Source: Flavobacterium channae
GTDB lineage: Bacteria > Bacteroidota > Bacteroidia > Flavobacteriales > Flavobacteriaceae
Direction: 5' to 3'
DNA length: 64,000 nt
Assembly (NCBI RefSeq): GCF_021172165.1
Contig: NZ_CP089096.1
Span: 1,736,001 to 1,800,000, forward strand
Shown in pieces: positions 42,218-51,937 of the stretch. How positions within the stretch are numbered: the stretch's first letter is position 1; every line of letters begins with the position of its first letter. The notes under the pieces are model-generated. The model saw nothing but the letters and a program-made list of their open reading frames with translations, made no database searches and was not told the DNA's origin. The translations under genes were made by a program, and so were the position numbers.

Positions 42218-43003
42218 ATGAACATTTTAGATAAAATTATCGTCGACAAAAAAAGAGAAGTGCTAGTGAAGAAAAGTATTATTTCTGTAGCACAACTTGA
42301 AGCTTCAGCTTTATTTAATTCCAGAACGTATTCTCTTAACAAACTATTAAAAAATAGTGCTGTAGGAATTATTGCCGAACATAAAAGACGTTCGCCTTCT
42401 AAAGCGGAAATCAATAATAAACATAATGTAGAAGATGTTGTTTTGGGTTATCAAAATGCTGGTGTTTCAGGAATTTCAGTTTTAACCGATACTAAATACT
42501 TTGGCGGTAGTTTGGATGATTTATTATTAACAAAAGCTTCTGTTAATATTCCACTTCTTAGAAAAGAATTCATCATCGACGAATATCAAATTTTAGAAGC
42601 AAAAGCTAATGGCGCTGATGTTATCTTATTAATTGCAGCAGTTTTAACACAATCCGAAATCAAACAACTATCGGAATTTGCTCAAAGTTTAGGTTTAGAA
42701 GTTTTGCTAGAAGTACACAATTTAGAAGAACTTGAGAGCGCTATAATGCCAAGTTTAGATATGATTGGCGTTAACAATAGAAACTTAAAAACATTTGAAG
42801 TCAGTTTAGATTACAGCAAACAATTGGCATCAAAAATACCAGATGAATTTGTAAAAGTGTCCGAAAGTGGTATTAGTTCAGTTGATGCCGTTAAAGAATT
42901 GCAACAATTTGGTTATCAAGGATTTTTAATGGGAGAACATTTTATGAAGACTAATAATCCAGGATTAGCAGCACAAAATTTTATCAAAGAACTACTATTA
43001 TGA
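42218..43003 (+). CDS. trpC: Indole-3-glycerol phosphate synthase
   Basis: Closes the indole ring by decarboxylating CdRP to indoleglycerol phosphate. 261-residue TIM barrel. Active-site motifs are IIAEHKRRSPSKAEI near residues 50-64, LLRKEFIIDEYQI near 112-124, LLEVHNLEEL near 165-174, GVNNRNL near 187-193 and the phosphate-binding SESGISS/LMGEHFM. Stop overlaps trpF by 4 bp, so the pair is translationally coupled. A separate gene from trpF, unlike the fused enzyme of E. coli. Confidence 0.96.
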   Translation: MNILDKIIVDKKREVLVKKSIISVAQLEASALFNSRTYSLNKLLKNSAVGIIAEHKRRSPSKAEINNKHNVEDVVLGYQNAGVSGISVLTDTKYFGGSLDDLLLTKASVNIPLLRKEFIIDEYQILEAKANGADVILLIAAVLTQSEIKQLSEFAQSLGLEVLLEVHNLEELESAIMPSLDMIGVNNRNLKTFEVSLDYSKQLASKIPDEFVKVSESGISSVDAVKELQQFGYQGFLMGEHFMKTNNPGLAAQNFIKELLL

Positions 43004-43641
43004 AAAGAATACAACTAAAGATTTGTGGCATGAAATATTCCGATAATATTGAGAAAATTTCAGATTTAAATCCAGATTATATGGGATTTATCTTTTGGGA
43101 AAAGTCAAAGCGAAAAATGGAATTAGATGCAATTCCTGAAATTCCTGAAACAATAAATAAAGTGGGTGTGTTTGTAGATGCTTCCATTAATGAAATTAGT
43201 ACTAAAATAAAACAATACCAACTTCAAACCGTACAACTTCATGGAAATGAAACGGTTAATTTTTGTAAAATGGTAAAAAGATTGGATGTAAAAGTTATTA
43301 AAGTTTTCTCTGTAAACAACGATTTTAACTTCAATAATCTAAAAGAATATGTTCCATTTATAGATTATTTTCTTTTTGATACTAAAGGAAAATTACCTGG
43401 AGGAAATGGCATTATGTTCGATTGGAAAATTTTAGAACAATATCCATTCTACAAGCCTTTTTTCTTAAGTGGTGGAATTGGAAAAACGGAAATAGATGCT
43501 ATTAAAAAATTTTTCAAAACCGATGTTGCAAAAAATTGTATTGCTATAGATGTCAATAGTCGATTTGAAACAAAACCAGGTTTAAAAAGTGAAATTAAAC
43601 TGAAAAAATTTAAAAAATTACTTTATGAAAACGAAATATAA
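43000..43641 (+). CDS. trpF: Phosphoribosylanthranilate isomerase
   Basis: Amadori rearrangement of PRA to CdRP, the step before TrpC. 213-residue TIM barrel. The catalytic Cys is in LKICGMK near residue 9 and the catalytic Asp in [12 protein letters not shown] near residue 127. The phosphate site is FFLSGGIG and [14 protein letters not shown]. It overlaps trpC by 4 bp and trpB by 17 bp. Confidence 0.95.
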   Translation: MKRIQLKICGMKYSDNIEKISDLNPDYMGFIFWEKSKRKMELDAIPEIPETINKVGVFVDASINEISTKIKQYQLQTVQLHGNETVNFCKMVKRLDVKVIKVFSVNNDFNFNNLKEYVPFIDYFLFDTKGKLPGGNGIMFDWKILEQYPFYKPFFLSGGIGKTEIDAIKKFFKTDVAKNCIAIDVNSRFETKPGLKSEIKLKKFKKLLYENEI

Positions 43642-44818
43642 TGTTGATGAAAACGGATTTTACGGAAAATTTGGAGGTGCTTTTATTCCAGAAATGTTAT
43701 ATCCGAATGTAGAAGAATTAAAAGAGAATTATCTTAAAATAATGGTCGAACCTTCTTTTCAAGAAGAGTTTAACGATTTATTGAAACAATATATTGGACG
43801 CCCAACATCTTTGTATTTTGCAAAACGTTTGTCTGAAAAATACAATACAAAAATCTACTTAAAACGAGAAGATTTGTGCCATACTGGAGCTCACAAAGTC
43901 AATAACACTATTGGGCAAATTTTAGTTGCAAAACGTCTTGGTAAAAAAAGAATTATTGCCGAAACTGGCGCAGGTCAACACGGCGTGGCCACTGCAACGG
44001 TTTGTGCCTTAATGGGGCTTGAATGCATTGTTTATATGGGAGAAATTGATATTAAACGTCAAGCACCAAATGTAGCACGAATGAAAATGCTTGGCGCTGA
44101 AGTTCGTGCTGCGACTTCGGGTTCGAAAACCTTGAAAGATGCTACCAATGAAGCAATTAGAGATTGGATTAATAACCCAATTGATACTTTTTACATCATT
44201 GGCTCAGTTGTTGGACCACATCCATATCCTGATATGGTGGCACGTTTTCAAAGTGTGATTTCAAAAGAAATTAAAACCCAACTTCTGACACAAGAAGGCA
44301 AAGAAACTCCTGACTATGTAATTGCTTGTGTTGGTGGAGGAAGTAATGCTGCTGGAGCTTTCTACGAATTTTTAGACGAAGAATCGGTAAAATTAATCGC
44401 TGTAGAAGCGGCTGGACATGGCGTAGATTCAGGAGAAAGTGCTGCAACATCTGTATTAGGGAAAATTGGAATTATTCACGGAAGTAAAACTTTATTGATG
44501 CAAACCGAAGATGGCCAAATCACTGAACCTTATTCAATTTCAGCAGGTTTAGATTATCCCGGAGTTGGTCCACTGCACGCGCATTTACATGATGTAAAAC
44601 GTGCTGAATTTATTGCCATAACTGATTCGGATGCCATGCAAGCTGGATTGAATCTTTCTAAAACAGAAGGTATTATTCCTGCTATTGAAACGGCTCACGC
44701 TTTTGCGGTTTTAGACAAAAAACAATTTCAACCTTCAGATATTGTTGTTATTAACTTATCAGGAAGAGGCGATAAAGATTTGAATACCTATATTGATTAT
44801 TTTAAATTTATTGAATAG
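43625..44818 (+). CDS. trpB: Tryptophan synthase beta subunit
   Basis: PLP enzyme joining indole and serine. 397 residues, TrpB1 type. The opening [17 protein letters not shown] is typical; the PLP lysine is in [13 protein letters not shown] near residue 87; the phosphate-binding [10 protein letters not shown] lies near 232-241; [14 protein letters not shown] and [15 protein letters not shown] text [11 protein letters not shown] follow. Its start lies 17 bp inside trpF, implying coupled translation. Confidence 0.98.
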   Translation: MKTKYNVDENGFYGKFGGAFIPEMLYPNVEELKENYLKIMVEPSFQEEFNDLLKQYIGRPTSLYFAKRLSEKYNTKIYLKREDLCHTGAHKVNNTIGQILVAKRLGKKRIIAETGAGQHGVATATVCALMGLECIVYMGEIDIKRQAPNVARMKMLGAEVRAATSGSKTLKDATNEAIRDWINNPIDTFYIIGSVVGPHPYPDMVARFQSVISKEIKTQLLTQEGKETPDYVIACVGGGSNAAGAFYEFLDEESVKLIAVEAAGHGVDSGESAATSVLGKIGIIHGSKTLLMQTEDGQITEPYSISAGLDYPGVGPLHAHLHDVKRAEFIAITDSDAMQAGLNLSKTEGIIPAIETAHAFAVLDKKQFQPSDIVVINLSGRGDKDLNTYIDYFKFIE

Positions 44819-44840
44819 TAATTAGTGAAAAGTGATTAGT
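44817..44840 (+). repeat. Interspersed AT-rich repeat, copy 2
   Basis: AGTAATTAGTGAAAAG then TGATTAGT, starting at the trpB stop codon. 22 of 24 bases match the reverse complement of 14155-14178. Confidence 0.45.
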
Positions 44841-44854
44841 CAAAAACAAATAAT

Positions 44855-45616
44855 ATGAACAGAATTAATCAAAAAATACAAGAAGATAAAAAACTGCTTT
44901 CCATTTATTTCACAGCAGGATTTCCAAAAATAAACGACACCGTTTCCATTATTCAAGAATTAGAGAAAAACGGTGTTGATATGATTGAAATTGGTTTGCC
45001 TTTTTCAGATCCTTTAGCAGATGGACCAACCATTCAAGAAAGTTCGACAATTGCAATTGAAAACGGAATGACAACTTCATTACTATTAGAACAATTGAAA
45101 GACATTCGTAAAACCGTAGAAATTCCTTTAATCATAATGGGTTACTTCAATCCGTTGATGCAATTTGGAATGGAGAAATTCTGTCAAAAATGTGCTGAAG
45201 TTGGAATTGATGGATTAATAATACCTGATTTACCTTTACATGTTTATGAAACCGAATACAAAGCCCTTTTTGAAAAATACAACTTGAAAAATATTTTCTT
45301 GATTACACCTCAAACTTCAAACGTACGTATAAAACAAATTGACGCTATTTCGGATAGTTTTATTTATATGGTGAGTTCGGCAGCTGTAACGGGAAGTAAA
45401 TCAGGTTTTGGTGAAGAACAAATCAATTATTTCAAAAGAATTTCCGATTTAAAACTAAAAAATCAGCAAATAGTTGGATTTGGAATTAAAGACAAAACCA
45501 CCTTCAATCAAGCAATTGAATTTCAAAAAGGTGCAATTATTGGCAGTGCTTTTATCTCGTTTTTAAAGAATAATCCAGTTTCCAACATCAAAGAATTTAT
45601 CAATAAAATAAAGTGA
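44855..45616 (+). CDS. trpA: Tryptophan synthase alpha subunit
   Basis: Cleaves indoleglycerol phosphate to indole, which is channelled to TrpB. 253 residues. YFTAGFP at 18-24, the catalytic Glu and Asp in MIEIGLPFSDPLADGP near 45-60, MGYFNPLMQFG near 97-107, IPDLPLHVYE and the phosphate-binding GSAFISFL near the end. Last trp gene; an 84-bp gap without a clear terminator follows, so transcription may continue into the NfeD gene. Confidence 0.97.
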   Translation: MNRINQKIQEDKKLLSIYFTAGFPKINDTVSIIQELEKNGVDMIEIGLPFSDPLADGPTIQESSTIAIENGMTTSLLLEQLKDIRKTVEIPLIIMGYFNPLMQFGMEKFCQKCAEVGIDGLIIPDLPLHVYETEYKALFEKYNLKNIFLITPQTSNVRIKQIDAISDSFIYMVSSAAVTGSKSGFGEEQINYFKRISDLKLKNQQIVGFGIKDKTTFNQAIEFQKGAIIGSAFISFLKNNPVSNIKEFINKIK

Positions 45617-45700
45617 TTTTAAAGTTAGTTAGCAGTATTTTTTTGTAAATTGTAACTTTTTGTAAAACTAATCGTATAATTAGAAAACAAACTGATAACT

Positions 45701-46258
45701 ATGAACTTTCTCGAAAATTATGAGCCATTACTAAAGGCTTTCTGGTACATTGCATTGCCTGTAAGTATCTTTTTTCTATTGCAAACTATTTCTACTTTTA
45801 TAGGTTTAAGTGGTTCTGAAACAGATGCTGATTCTCATGATGGTGATGGTGATACCCCATTTGAATTATTTACATTACGTAACTTAATTAATTTTTTGCT
45901 GGGTTTTAGCTGGACAGGAATTTCATTTTATGAATCTATCGAAAATAAAACTGTTCTTATTGGTATATCTGTAATTGTTGGGGTTTTATTTGTTGGGGTT
46001 TTCTTTTTCTTAATCAAGCAAATATTAAAACTTTCAGAAGATAATAGTTTCAAAATTGAAAACACTATCAACAAAACGGGTGAAGTATATTTGACCATTC
46101 CTGAAGCTAAATCTGGAAAAGGAAAAATCCAAATAAGTGTAAATGGTTCATTTCATGAATTAGATGCTATTACTAATTCTCCTGAAAAATTAGCTTCTGG
46201 AATTGCTGTAAAAGTAGTTGCGGTTGACCACAACTTAGTTATCGTAGAAAAAATCTAA
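45701..46258 (+). CDS. NfeD-like membrane protein (flotillin partner)
   Basis: A 185-residue inner-membrane protein. Hydrophobic segments lie near residues 12-35, 60-80 and 85-110; a very acidic loop ETDADSHDGDGD sits between the first two. The C-terminal 70 residues (INKTGEVYLTIPEAKSGKGKIQIS to KVVAVDHNLVIVEKI) form the OB-fold domain found in NfeD proteins. The gene is 12 bp from a flotillin gene, the standard NfeD-flotillin pair. Thought to organise membrane domains or assist protein quality control; no enzyme activity is predicted. Confidence 0.85.
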   Translation: MNFLENYEPLLKAFWYIALPVSIFFLLQTISTFIGLSGSETDADSHDGDGDTPFELFTLRNLINFLLGFSWTGISFYESIENKTVLIGISVIVGVLFVGVFFFLIKQILKLSEDNSFKIENTINKTGEVYLTIPEAKSGKGKIQISVNGSFHELDAITNSPEKLASGIAVKVVAVDHNLVIVEKI

Positions 46259-46270
46259 TCCTTTATTTAT

Positions 46271-47791
46271 ATGACACAAATCATTATTATTGTTGTAGCC
46301 GCTTTTGTGCTATTCGTAACTTTTGTGACCTTAATTTCGCGTTACAAAAGATGTCCTTCCGACAAAATTTTAGTAATTTATGGTAAAACTGGTGGCACAT
46401 CGGCAAAATGTGTTCACGGAGGTGGTGCCTTTATTTGGCCTGTAATCCAGGATTATTCATTTTTAGATTTAAAACCAATTTCTATTGAAGCTAATTTAAC
46501 CAATGCACTTTCTCGTCAAAATATTCGTGTTGATGTTCCTTGTCGTTTTACAATTGCGATTTCAACTGAAACAGACAGCATGAATACAGCAGCTGAGCGT
46601 TTGTTAGGTTTGCATCCAGAACAAATTCAAGAGTTGGCAAAAGATATCTTATTTGGACAATTGCGTTTGGTTATCGCAACCATGACAATTGAAGAAATTA
46701 ACTCGGATAGAGATAAATTTTTGGATAACATTTCTAAAAACGTTGATTCAGAATTAAAGAAAATAGGATTAAAATTAATCAACGTTAACGTTACCGATAT
46801 CAAAGATGAATCGGGTTATATTGAAGCTTTAGGAAAAGAAGCCGCTGCAAAAGCAATTAACGAAGCTAAAATTTCGGTTGCTGAGCAAGAGAAAATCGGG
46901 GAAACTGGAAAAGCAGTTGCTGATCGTGAAAAAGACGTTCAAATTGCAGAAACGCACAGAGATCGTGATGTTAAAATCGCAGTAACAAACAAAGACAGAG
47001 AAGTAAGTATTGCGGCAGCTTTTAGAGATGAAAGCATTGGTAAAGCTGAAGCACAAAGAGATACTCGTGTAGCAACTTCTGAAGCAAACGCGATTGCAAT
47101 TCAAGGAGAAAATGAGGCAAAAATTGCCATTGCTCAATCGGAAGCTGCAAGACGTGAAAAAGAAGCAGAAGCATTACGTATTGCGTTAGCTTCTGAAAAA
47201 GTACAACAAGCAAAAGCATTAGAAGAAGCGTATCAAGCTGAACAAAAAGCAGAAGCCGCTCGTGCTGAAAGAGAGCGTTCTACACAAAATGCAAACATTG
47301 TAATTCCAGCAGAAATTGCGAAACAAAAAGCAGTTATCGATGCACAAGCAGAAGCGGAAAGAATTCGTGTTCAGGCAAAAGGGGAAGCTGATGCTATTTT
47401 TGCAAAAATGGAAGCTGAAGCAAAAGGTTTGTATGAAATCTTAACCAAACAAGCGGAAGGTTACCGTGAAGTTGTAGGTGCAGCTGGTGGTGATCCAACA
47501 AAAGCTTTCCAATTATTGTTAATTGAAAAATTACCTGAATTGGTTAAAACTCAAGTTGAAGCTGTTAAGAATATCAAAATTGATAAAATTACTGTTTGGG
47601 ATTCAGGAAACAATACAGATGGTAATGGTTCAACAGCAAATTTTGTATCAGGTATGATGAAAACAGTTCCTCCTTTAAATGATTTATTTAATATGGCTGG
47701 TTTAAATTTACCAACGTATTTAAAAGGAGAAGATGTACCTAAAGATGTTACTAATTCTAACGATATTACTCCAACTGAAGAAGTGAAATAA
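46271..47791 (+). CDS. Flotillin (SPFH domain) protein
   Basis: A 506-residue flotillin of the FloT/YqiK type. An N-terminal membrane anchor (IIIIVVAAFVLFVTFVTLIS) is followed by the SPFH domain at about 25-190 (LVIYGKTGGTSAKCVHGGGAFIWP split over this stretch). Residues about 195-390 are a long Ala/Glu/Lys coiled coil with repeated EAxAE-like heptads; the C-terminus (LLIEKLPELVKTQVEAV) is the usual oligomerisation region. Flotillins scaffold membrane microdomains. It ends in its own terminator. Confidence 0.95.
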   Translation: MTQIIIIVVAAFVLFVTFVTLISRYKRCPSDKILVIYGKTGGTSAKCVHGGGAFIWPVIQDYSFLDLKPISIEANLTNALSRQNIRVDVPCRFTIAISTETDSMNTAAERLLGLHPEQIQELAKDILFGQLRLVIATMTIEEINSDRDKFLDNISKNVDSELKKIGLKLINVNVTDIKDESGYIEALGKEAAAKAINEAKISVAEQEKIGETGKAVADREKDVQIAETHRDRDVKIAVTNKDREVSIAAAFRDESIGKAEAQRDTRVATSEANAIAIQGENEAKIAIAQSEAARREKEAEALRIALASEKVQQAKALEEAYQAEQKAEAARAERERSTQNANIVIPAEIAKQKAVIDAQAEAERIRVQAKGEADAIFAKMEAEAKGLYEILTKQAEGYREVVGAAGGDPTKAFQLLLIEKLPELVKTQVEAVKNIKIDKITVWDSGNNTDGNGSTANFVSGMMKTVPPLNDLFNMAGLNLPTYLKGEDVPKDVTNSNDITPTEEVK

Positions 47792-47812
47792 TCGTTTAAA
47801 GTTTTAATTTAG

Positions 47813-47852
47813 AAATCCCAAATTCCAGCTTAATGGATTTGGGATTTTTTTT
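47813..47852 (+). terminator. Terminator after the flotillin gene
   Basis: Stem AAATCCCAAAT / ATTTGGGATTT (47813-47823 with 47837-47847) followed by T8. Confidence 0.85.
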
Positions 47853-47898
47853 AATGTTAAAAATCCGTAATAAAAAAACATTTTTAGCTACTAACTAT

Positions 47899-47906
47899 TA
47901 TATTTG
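47899..47906 (+). promoter_or_regulatory. -7 element of the M28 lipoprotein gene
   Basis: TATATTTG, exact consensus, 32 bp before the ATG. Confidence 0.5.
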
Positions 47907-47938
47907 TTTAAACTATTAATATAACCTAACCTAAAACT

Positions 47939-48964
47939 ATGAAGAGAATATTGTTTTCAGGTGCTATTTTGACACTTTTATTAGCGAGTTGTTCTTCTGC
48001 TCAAACTACTCAAAATAAAAATGCAGATGCAGGCACATACATTAATACTATTAGTGCAGACGAACTAAGCAAACACTTACATATTGTTGCTGGGGATGAA
48101 ATGCAAGGTAGAAACACAGGAGAACCTGGACAAAAAAAAGCGGGTGAATATTTGATTAATGAATACAAAAAAATGGGAATCAGCTTCCCTCCTGGAGCTA
48201 CAGATTTCTATCAAAAAGTCCCTTCTGAATTCATGAAAAGAGGTTTTGCTCCTAAATTGAATGATTCAGAAAACATTTGGGCTTTCATCAAAGGTTCTGA
48301 AAAACCAGATGAAATTTTAGTAATTTCTGCGCATTATGACCACGTGGGAATGAAAAATGGAGAAATATTCAATGGTGCCGATGATGACGGTTCAGGAACT
48401 GTTGCTTTATTAGAAATTGCACAAGCATTTAAAGAAGCTCAGAAAAATGGAAATGGACCAAAACGCTCTATCTTATTTTTACACGTTACTGGTGAAGAAC
48501 ACGGATTACACGGATCTAGATATTACTCAGAAAATCCATTGTTTCCAATAGCAAATACAATTGCAGATATTAACATTGATATGATTGGTAGACGCGATAC
48601 ATTACATCCAAATACTAATAATTATGTATACGTAATCGGTTCTGATAGATTAAGTAGCGAACTTCATACAATTAATGAAGAAGTTAATGCAAAATACACT
48701 AAGTTAGATTTTGACTACAAATACAACGATAGAAATGATCCTGAAAGAATTTATTTCCGTTCAGACCATTATAATTTTGCTAAAAAAGGAATTCCATCTA
48801 TATTCTTCTTTAATGGTGTACATGAAGATTATCACAAAGCAACAGATACTCCAGACAAAATTGAATATGACGCTTTAGCAAAAAGAGCACAATTGGCTTT
48901 TGCCTTGGCTTGGGAATTAGCAAATCGTCCTGAAAGAATAAAAGTTGATAGAGACGGTAAATAA
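47939..48964 (+). CDS. M28 family zinc peptidase, lipoprotein
   Basis: A 341-residue exocytoplasmic aminopeptidase-like enzyme. The lipobox ends LLLASC at Cys18, then SSAQTT. All M28 ligands and catalytic residues are present: His132 in SAHYDHVG, Asp in GADDDGSGT, catalytic Glu186 and ligand Glu187 in GEEHGLHGS, Asp in DMIGR, and His299 in EDYHKATDT. The EMQGRNTGEPGQ segment before the catalytic domain is usual for this branch. Likely a periplasmic peptidase for peptide uptake. Single gene with its own promoter and terminator. Confidence 0.93.
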   Translation: MKRILFSGAILTLLLASCSSAQTTQNKNADAGTYINTISADELSKHLHIVAGDEMQGRNTGEPGQKKAGEYLINEYKKMGISFPPGATDFYQKVPSEFMKRGFAPKLNDSENIWAFIKGSEKPDEILVISAHYDHVGMKNGEIFNGADDDGSGTVALLEIAQAFKEAQKNGNGPKRSILFLHVTGEEHGLHGSRYYSENPLFPIANTIADINIDMIGRRDTLHPNTNNYVYVIGSDRLSSELHTINEEVNAKYTKLDFDYKYNDRNDPERIYFRSDHYNFAKKGIPSIFFFNGVHEDYHKATDTPDKIEYDALAKRAQLAFALAWELANRPERIKVDRDGK

Positions 48965-49001
48965 TTACGAATAAGAAAATTACGAATTATGATGTTAAAA
49001 T

Positions 49002-49030
49002 AAAAAATCCGAGCAATGCTCGGATTTTTT
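49002..49030. terminator. Bidirectional terminator between M28 gene and glyA
   Basis: 13-bp stem AAAAAATCCGAGC / GCTCGGATTTTTT with a three-base loop; usable in both directions. Confidence 0.88.
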
Positions 49031-49063
49031 ATTTAATATTTAAGTTATTTAATCTTCTTTCAA

Positions 49064-50338
49064 TTAAAAAACAAACATTGCTCTTTCGCTCATTAAATCA
49101 TTAACTTCTTCCGCAACTTGTTCTAAAACAGCTTCATCAGTATGATTCATTAAAACTTTATCAATTAAAGCTACAACAGTCTCCATATCTTCTTCCACTA
49201 AACCACGTGTTGTGATAGCTGGAGTTCCCACACGAATACCCGAAGTAACAAATGGTGATTTATCATCAAACGGCACCATGTTTTTATTTACAGTAATTTC
49301 AGCTTTTACCAATGCATTTTCTGCATCTTTACCTGAAATTCCTTTATTTCTTAAATCGATTAACATCATGTGATTATCAGTACCACCAGAAATTAATTTG
49401 TATCCTCTTCTGTTAAATGCTTCTGCCATTGCCTGTGCATTTTTCTTCACCTGCATCGCATAACGGAAAAACTCATCCGTCAAACATTCTCCAAACGCCA
49501 CCGCTTTAGCAGCAATAATATGCATCAAAGGTCCACCTTGATTTCCTGGAAAAACCGACATATCTAAAACATGCGACATCATTCTGATTTCTCCTTTTGG
49601 AGTAGTTAATCCCCAAGGATTTTCGAAATCTTTCCCCATCATAATCATACCTCCTCTTGGACCTCTTAATGTCTTGTGAGTAGTTGTAGTTACAATATGA
49701 CAATGTGGAATTGGGTCATTCAATAAACCTTTAGCAATTAATCCTGCTGGGTGCGAAATATCCGCTAATAATAAAGCACCAACGCTATCAGCAATTTCTC
49801 TGAAACGTTTAAAATCCATATCACGAGAATAAGCTGAAGCTCCTGCGATAATCATTTTTGGTTTGTTTGCTGTTGCTATTTCTTGGATTTTATCATAGTT
49901 TAAAACACCTGTCTCCTCTTCTACCCCATAAAATACTGGATTGTATAATTTCCCTGAAAAGTTAACTGGAGAACCATGTGTTAAATGACCACCATGTGAT
50001 AAATCAAATCCTAAAATAGTATCGCCAGGTTTTAAACAAGCTGCAAAAACGGCTGTATTCGCCTGAGAACCCGAGTGAGGTTGAACGTTTACATATTCAG
50101 CTCCAAATAAAGCTTTTGCTCTGTCAATTGCAATTTGTTCTACAATATCTACTACTTCACATCCTCCGTAATATCTTTTACCAGGATATCCTTCAGCGTA
50201 TTTGTTGGTTAAACATGAACCTGCCGCTTCCATTACTTGGTCGCTAACAAAGTTTTCAGAAGCAATTAATTCAATTCCGTGAATTTGTCTATCTTGTTCG
50301 TCAAGAATTAGGTCAAAAATTTGTTCGTCGCGTTGCAT
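49064..50338 (-). CDS. glyA: Serine hydroxymethyltransferase
   Basis: PLP enzyme interconverting serine and glycine and charging tetrahydrofolate with one-carbon units. 424 residues. The opening [44 protein letters not shown] and the PLP lysine in [14 protein letters not shown] near residue 229 are all intact; the ADISHPAGL loop binds the cofactor. ATG start. A -7 box lies 27 bp upstream, back-to-back with the fahA promoter. Confidence 0.98.
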   Translation of the reverse strand: MQRDEQIFDLILDEQDRQIHGIELIASENFVSDQVMEAAGSCLTNKYAEGYPGKRYYGGCEVVDIVEQIAIDRAKALFGAEYVNVQPHSGSQANTAVFAACLKPGDTILGFDLSHGGHLTHGSPVNFSGKLYNPVFYGVEEETGVLNYDKIQEIATANKPKMIIAGASAYSRDMDFKRFREIADSVGALLLADISHPAGLIAKGLLNDPIPHCHIVTTTTHKTLRGPRGGMIMMGKDFENPWGLTTPKGEIRMMSHVLDMSVFPGNQGGPLMHIIAAKAVAFGECLTDEFFRYAMQVKKNAQAMAEAFNRRGYKLISGGTDNHMMLIDLRNKGISGKDAENALVKAEITVNKNMVPFDDKSPFVTSGIRVGTPAITTRGLVEEDMETVVALIDKVLMNHTDEAVLEQVAEEVNDLMSERAMFVF

Positions 50339-50365
50339 TGCAATAAATATTCGTTAAAATTAGGT

Positions 50366-50373
50366 CAAAATTA
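50366..50373 (-). promoter_or_regulatory. -7 element of glyA
   Basis: TAATTTTG on the minus strand, exact TAnnTTTG, 27 bp before the ATG. Confidence 0.4.
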
Positions 50374-50382
50374 CGAAAAAGG

Positions 50383-50413
50383 TTTGTTACATTGCTAGAT
50401 AATTTTATATTTG
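50383..50413 (+). promoter_or_regulatory. Promoter of fahA
   Basis: TTTG (50383-50386), 19-bp spacer, TATATTTG (50406-50413): the best full match to the Bacteroidota -33/-7 promoter in this window, 37 bp before the ATG. Confidence 0.65.
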
Positions 50414-50450
50414 ATTCATAATTTTTCAACAACAAACTAACAATATAAAT

Positions 50451-51737
50451 ATGCCAAATATTGCCAATGACCCAAAAAGAAAATCATGGATAAATGTTCC
50501 TGAAAACAGCGACTTTCCTATCCAAAATATCCCTTTTGGTGTTTTCATCACTAAAGAAGATGTCATCACTATTGGAACAAGAATTGGAAATTGCGCCATC
50601 GATATGGGTGCTTTACAACAATTAGGTTATTTTGAGGGTATCGATTTAACAGACGACATGTTCATGCAAGACACATTGAATGATTTTATTTCTGACGGAA
50701 AAAAAACATGGCGTTTAGTACGAAATCGCTTAGCTGAACTTTTTGATGAAACTAATCCCAAATTAAGAGATAACAAATCTCATAGAGAAGTTATTATTTT
50801 TAAAGTAGAAGACATTGAGATGCTTTTACCTGTTCAGATTGGAGATTACACCGATTTTTACAGTTCAAAAGAACATGCTACCAACGTAGGAAAAATGTTC
50901 CGTGACCCAGAAAATGCATTATTACCAAACTGGTTACACATTCCTGTAGGTTATCACGGAAGAAGTTCTACAATTGTTCCTTCAGGAATTCCGGTACACA
51001 GACCTTATGGACAAACCTTACCAAACGGAGAAACAACTCCAGTTTTTGGACCATCAAGATTAGTGGATTTTGAATTAGAAACCGCCTTCATTACTACCGA
51101 TGCAAATTTAATGGGAGAACCAATTCCAGTAGAAGAAGCAGAAGAACACATCTTTGGAATGGTTTTATTTAACGATTGGAGCGCGCGTGATATCCAAAAA
51201 TGGGAATATGTACCACTTGGACCTTTCTTAGCGAAAAACTTTGCTTCATCAATTTCTCCATGGATTGTAACTATGGATGCTTTAGAGCCATTTAGAGTAA
51301 AAGGTCCTGAGCAATCACCAGAGCCATTGCCTTATTTACAACAAAAAGGTGAAAAGGCATTTGATATCAATCTAGAAGTTTTAATTAAACCTGAAAATTC
51401 AGAAGAAACTGTAGTTTCACGTTCGAACTTTAAGTATATGTATTGGTCAATGGCACAACAATTGGCTCACCATACTATTAATGGCTGTAGAGTAAATTCT
51501 GGCGATATGATGGGAAGTGGAACAATTTCTGGACCAACAGAAGATTCTTTCGGTTCGATGTTAGAGTTAACTTGGGGCGGACAAAAACCATTGAAAATGA
51601 AAGATGGTTCAGAACGTAAATTCATCAACGACAACGATACTGTAATTATTAGAGGATTTTGTCAAAAAGACAATCTAAGAATTGGTTTTGGAGAGGTTTC
51701 GAGTAAACTTTTACCAGTAGTCGATTTAAAATTATAA
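50451..51737 (+). CDS. fahA: Fumarylacetoacetase
   Basis: Last enzyme of tyrosine/phenylalanine catabolism, splitting fumarylacetoacetate to fumarate and acetoacetate. 428 residues, like the eukaryotic-type enzyme. The N-terminal domain opens SWINVPENSDFPIQNIPFGV; the catalytic part has DYTDFYSSKEHATNVG near residues 127-142, PVGYHGRSS, FELETAFI, NDWSARDIQKWEY and the C-terminal GSGTISGP. The metal ligands (Asp of DYTDFY and the Glu of FELE) are present. The other pathway genes are not in this window. Confidence 0.96.
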   Translation: MPNIANDPKRKSWINVPENSDFPIQNIPFGVFITKEDVITIGTRIGNCAIDMGALQQLGYFEGIDLTDDMFMQDTLNDFISDGKKTWRLVRNRLAELFDETNPKLRDNKSHREVIIFKVEDIEMLLPVQIGDYTDFYSSKEHATNVGKMFRDPENALLPNWLHIPVGYHGRSSTIVPSGIPVHRPYGQTLPNGETTPVFGPSRLVDFELETAFITTDANLMGEPIPVEEAEEHIFGMVLFNDWSARDIQKWEYVPLGPFLAKNFASSISPWIVTMDALEPFRVKGPEQSPEPLPYLQQKGEKAFDINLEVLIKPENSEETVVSRSNFKYMYWSMAQQLAHHTINGCRVNSGDMMGSGTISGPTEDSFGSMLELTWGGQKPLKMKDGSERKFINDNDTVIIRGFCQKDNLRIGFGEVSSKLLPVVDLKL

Positions 51738-51794
51738 TCAACTTATTTTTAAAAATAAAAAACTCCAAAATTCACCTTTCGGAGATTTGTTTTT

Positions 51795-51871
51795 ATAGCC
51801 TTGATGGAAATGGCATCCTTTTTGTTTTTGCTCTAAAAAAAAAGATAGAATGGACAGCAAGATAGAGCTCC
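51795..51871. other. Candidate structured intergenic element (RNA or repeat)
   Basis: Between fahA and a lipoprotein gene, ATAGCCTTGATGGAAATGGC (51795-51814) is followed by ATCCTTTTTGTTTTT, a short loop, then AAAAAAAAAGAT and AGAATGGACAGCAAG (51847-51861). The central T and A runs can pair and the flanks contain partly complementary GC/AG-rich blocks. I recall similarly organised intergenic elements in other flavobacterial genomes, but could not check. It may be a small RNA, a terminator-like element or a repeat. Confidence 0.45.
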
Positions 51872-51912
51872 AAAAAAGAGAACTATCCAATTAAATAGCT
51901 CCAAAAAAATTC

Positions 51913-51920
51913 TATATTTG
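51913..51920 (+). promoter_or_regulatory. -7 element of the lipoprotein gene at 51938
   Basis: TATATTTG, exact consensus, 17 bp before the ATG. Confidence 0.5.
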
Positions 51921-51937
51921 CCTAAATTTCAAATTTT

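Noticed and set aside
49506..49703. Minus-strand frame within glyA in another phase
   Set aside because: Composition is Tyr/Arg-rich and it lies fully inside a conserved enzyme gene; a shadow frame.
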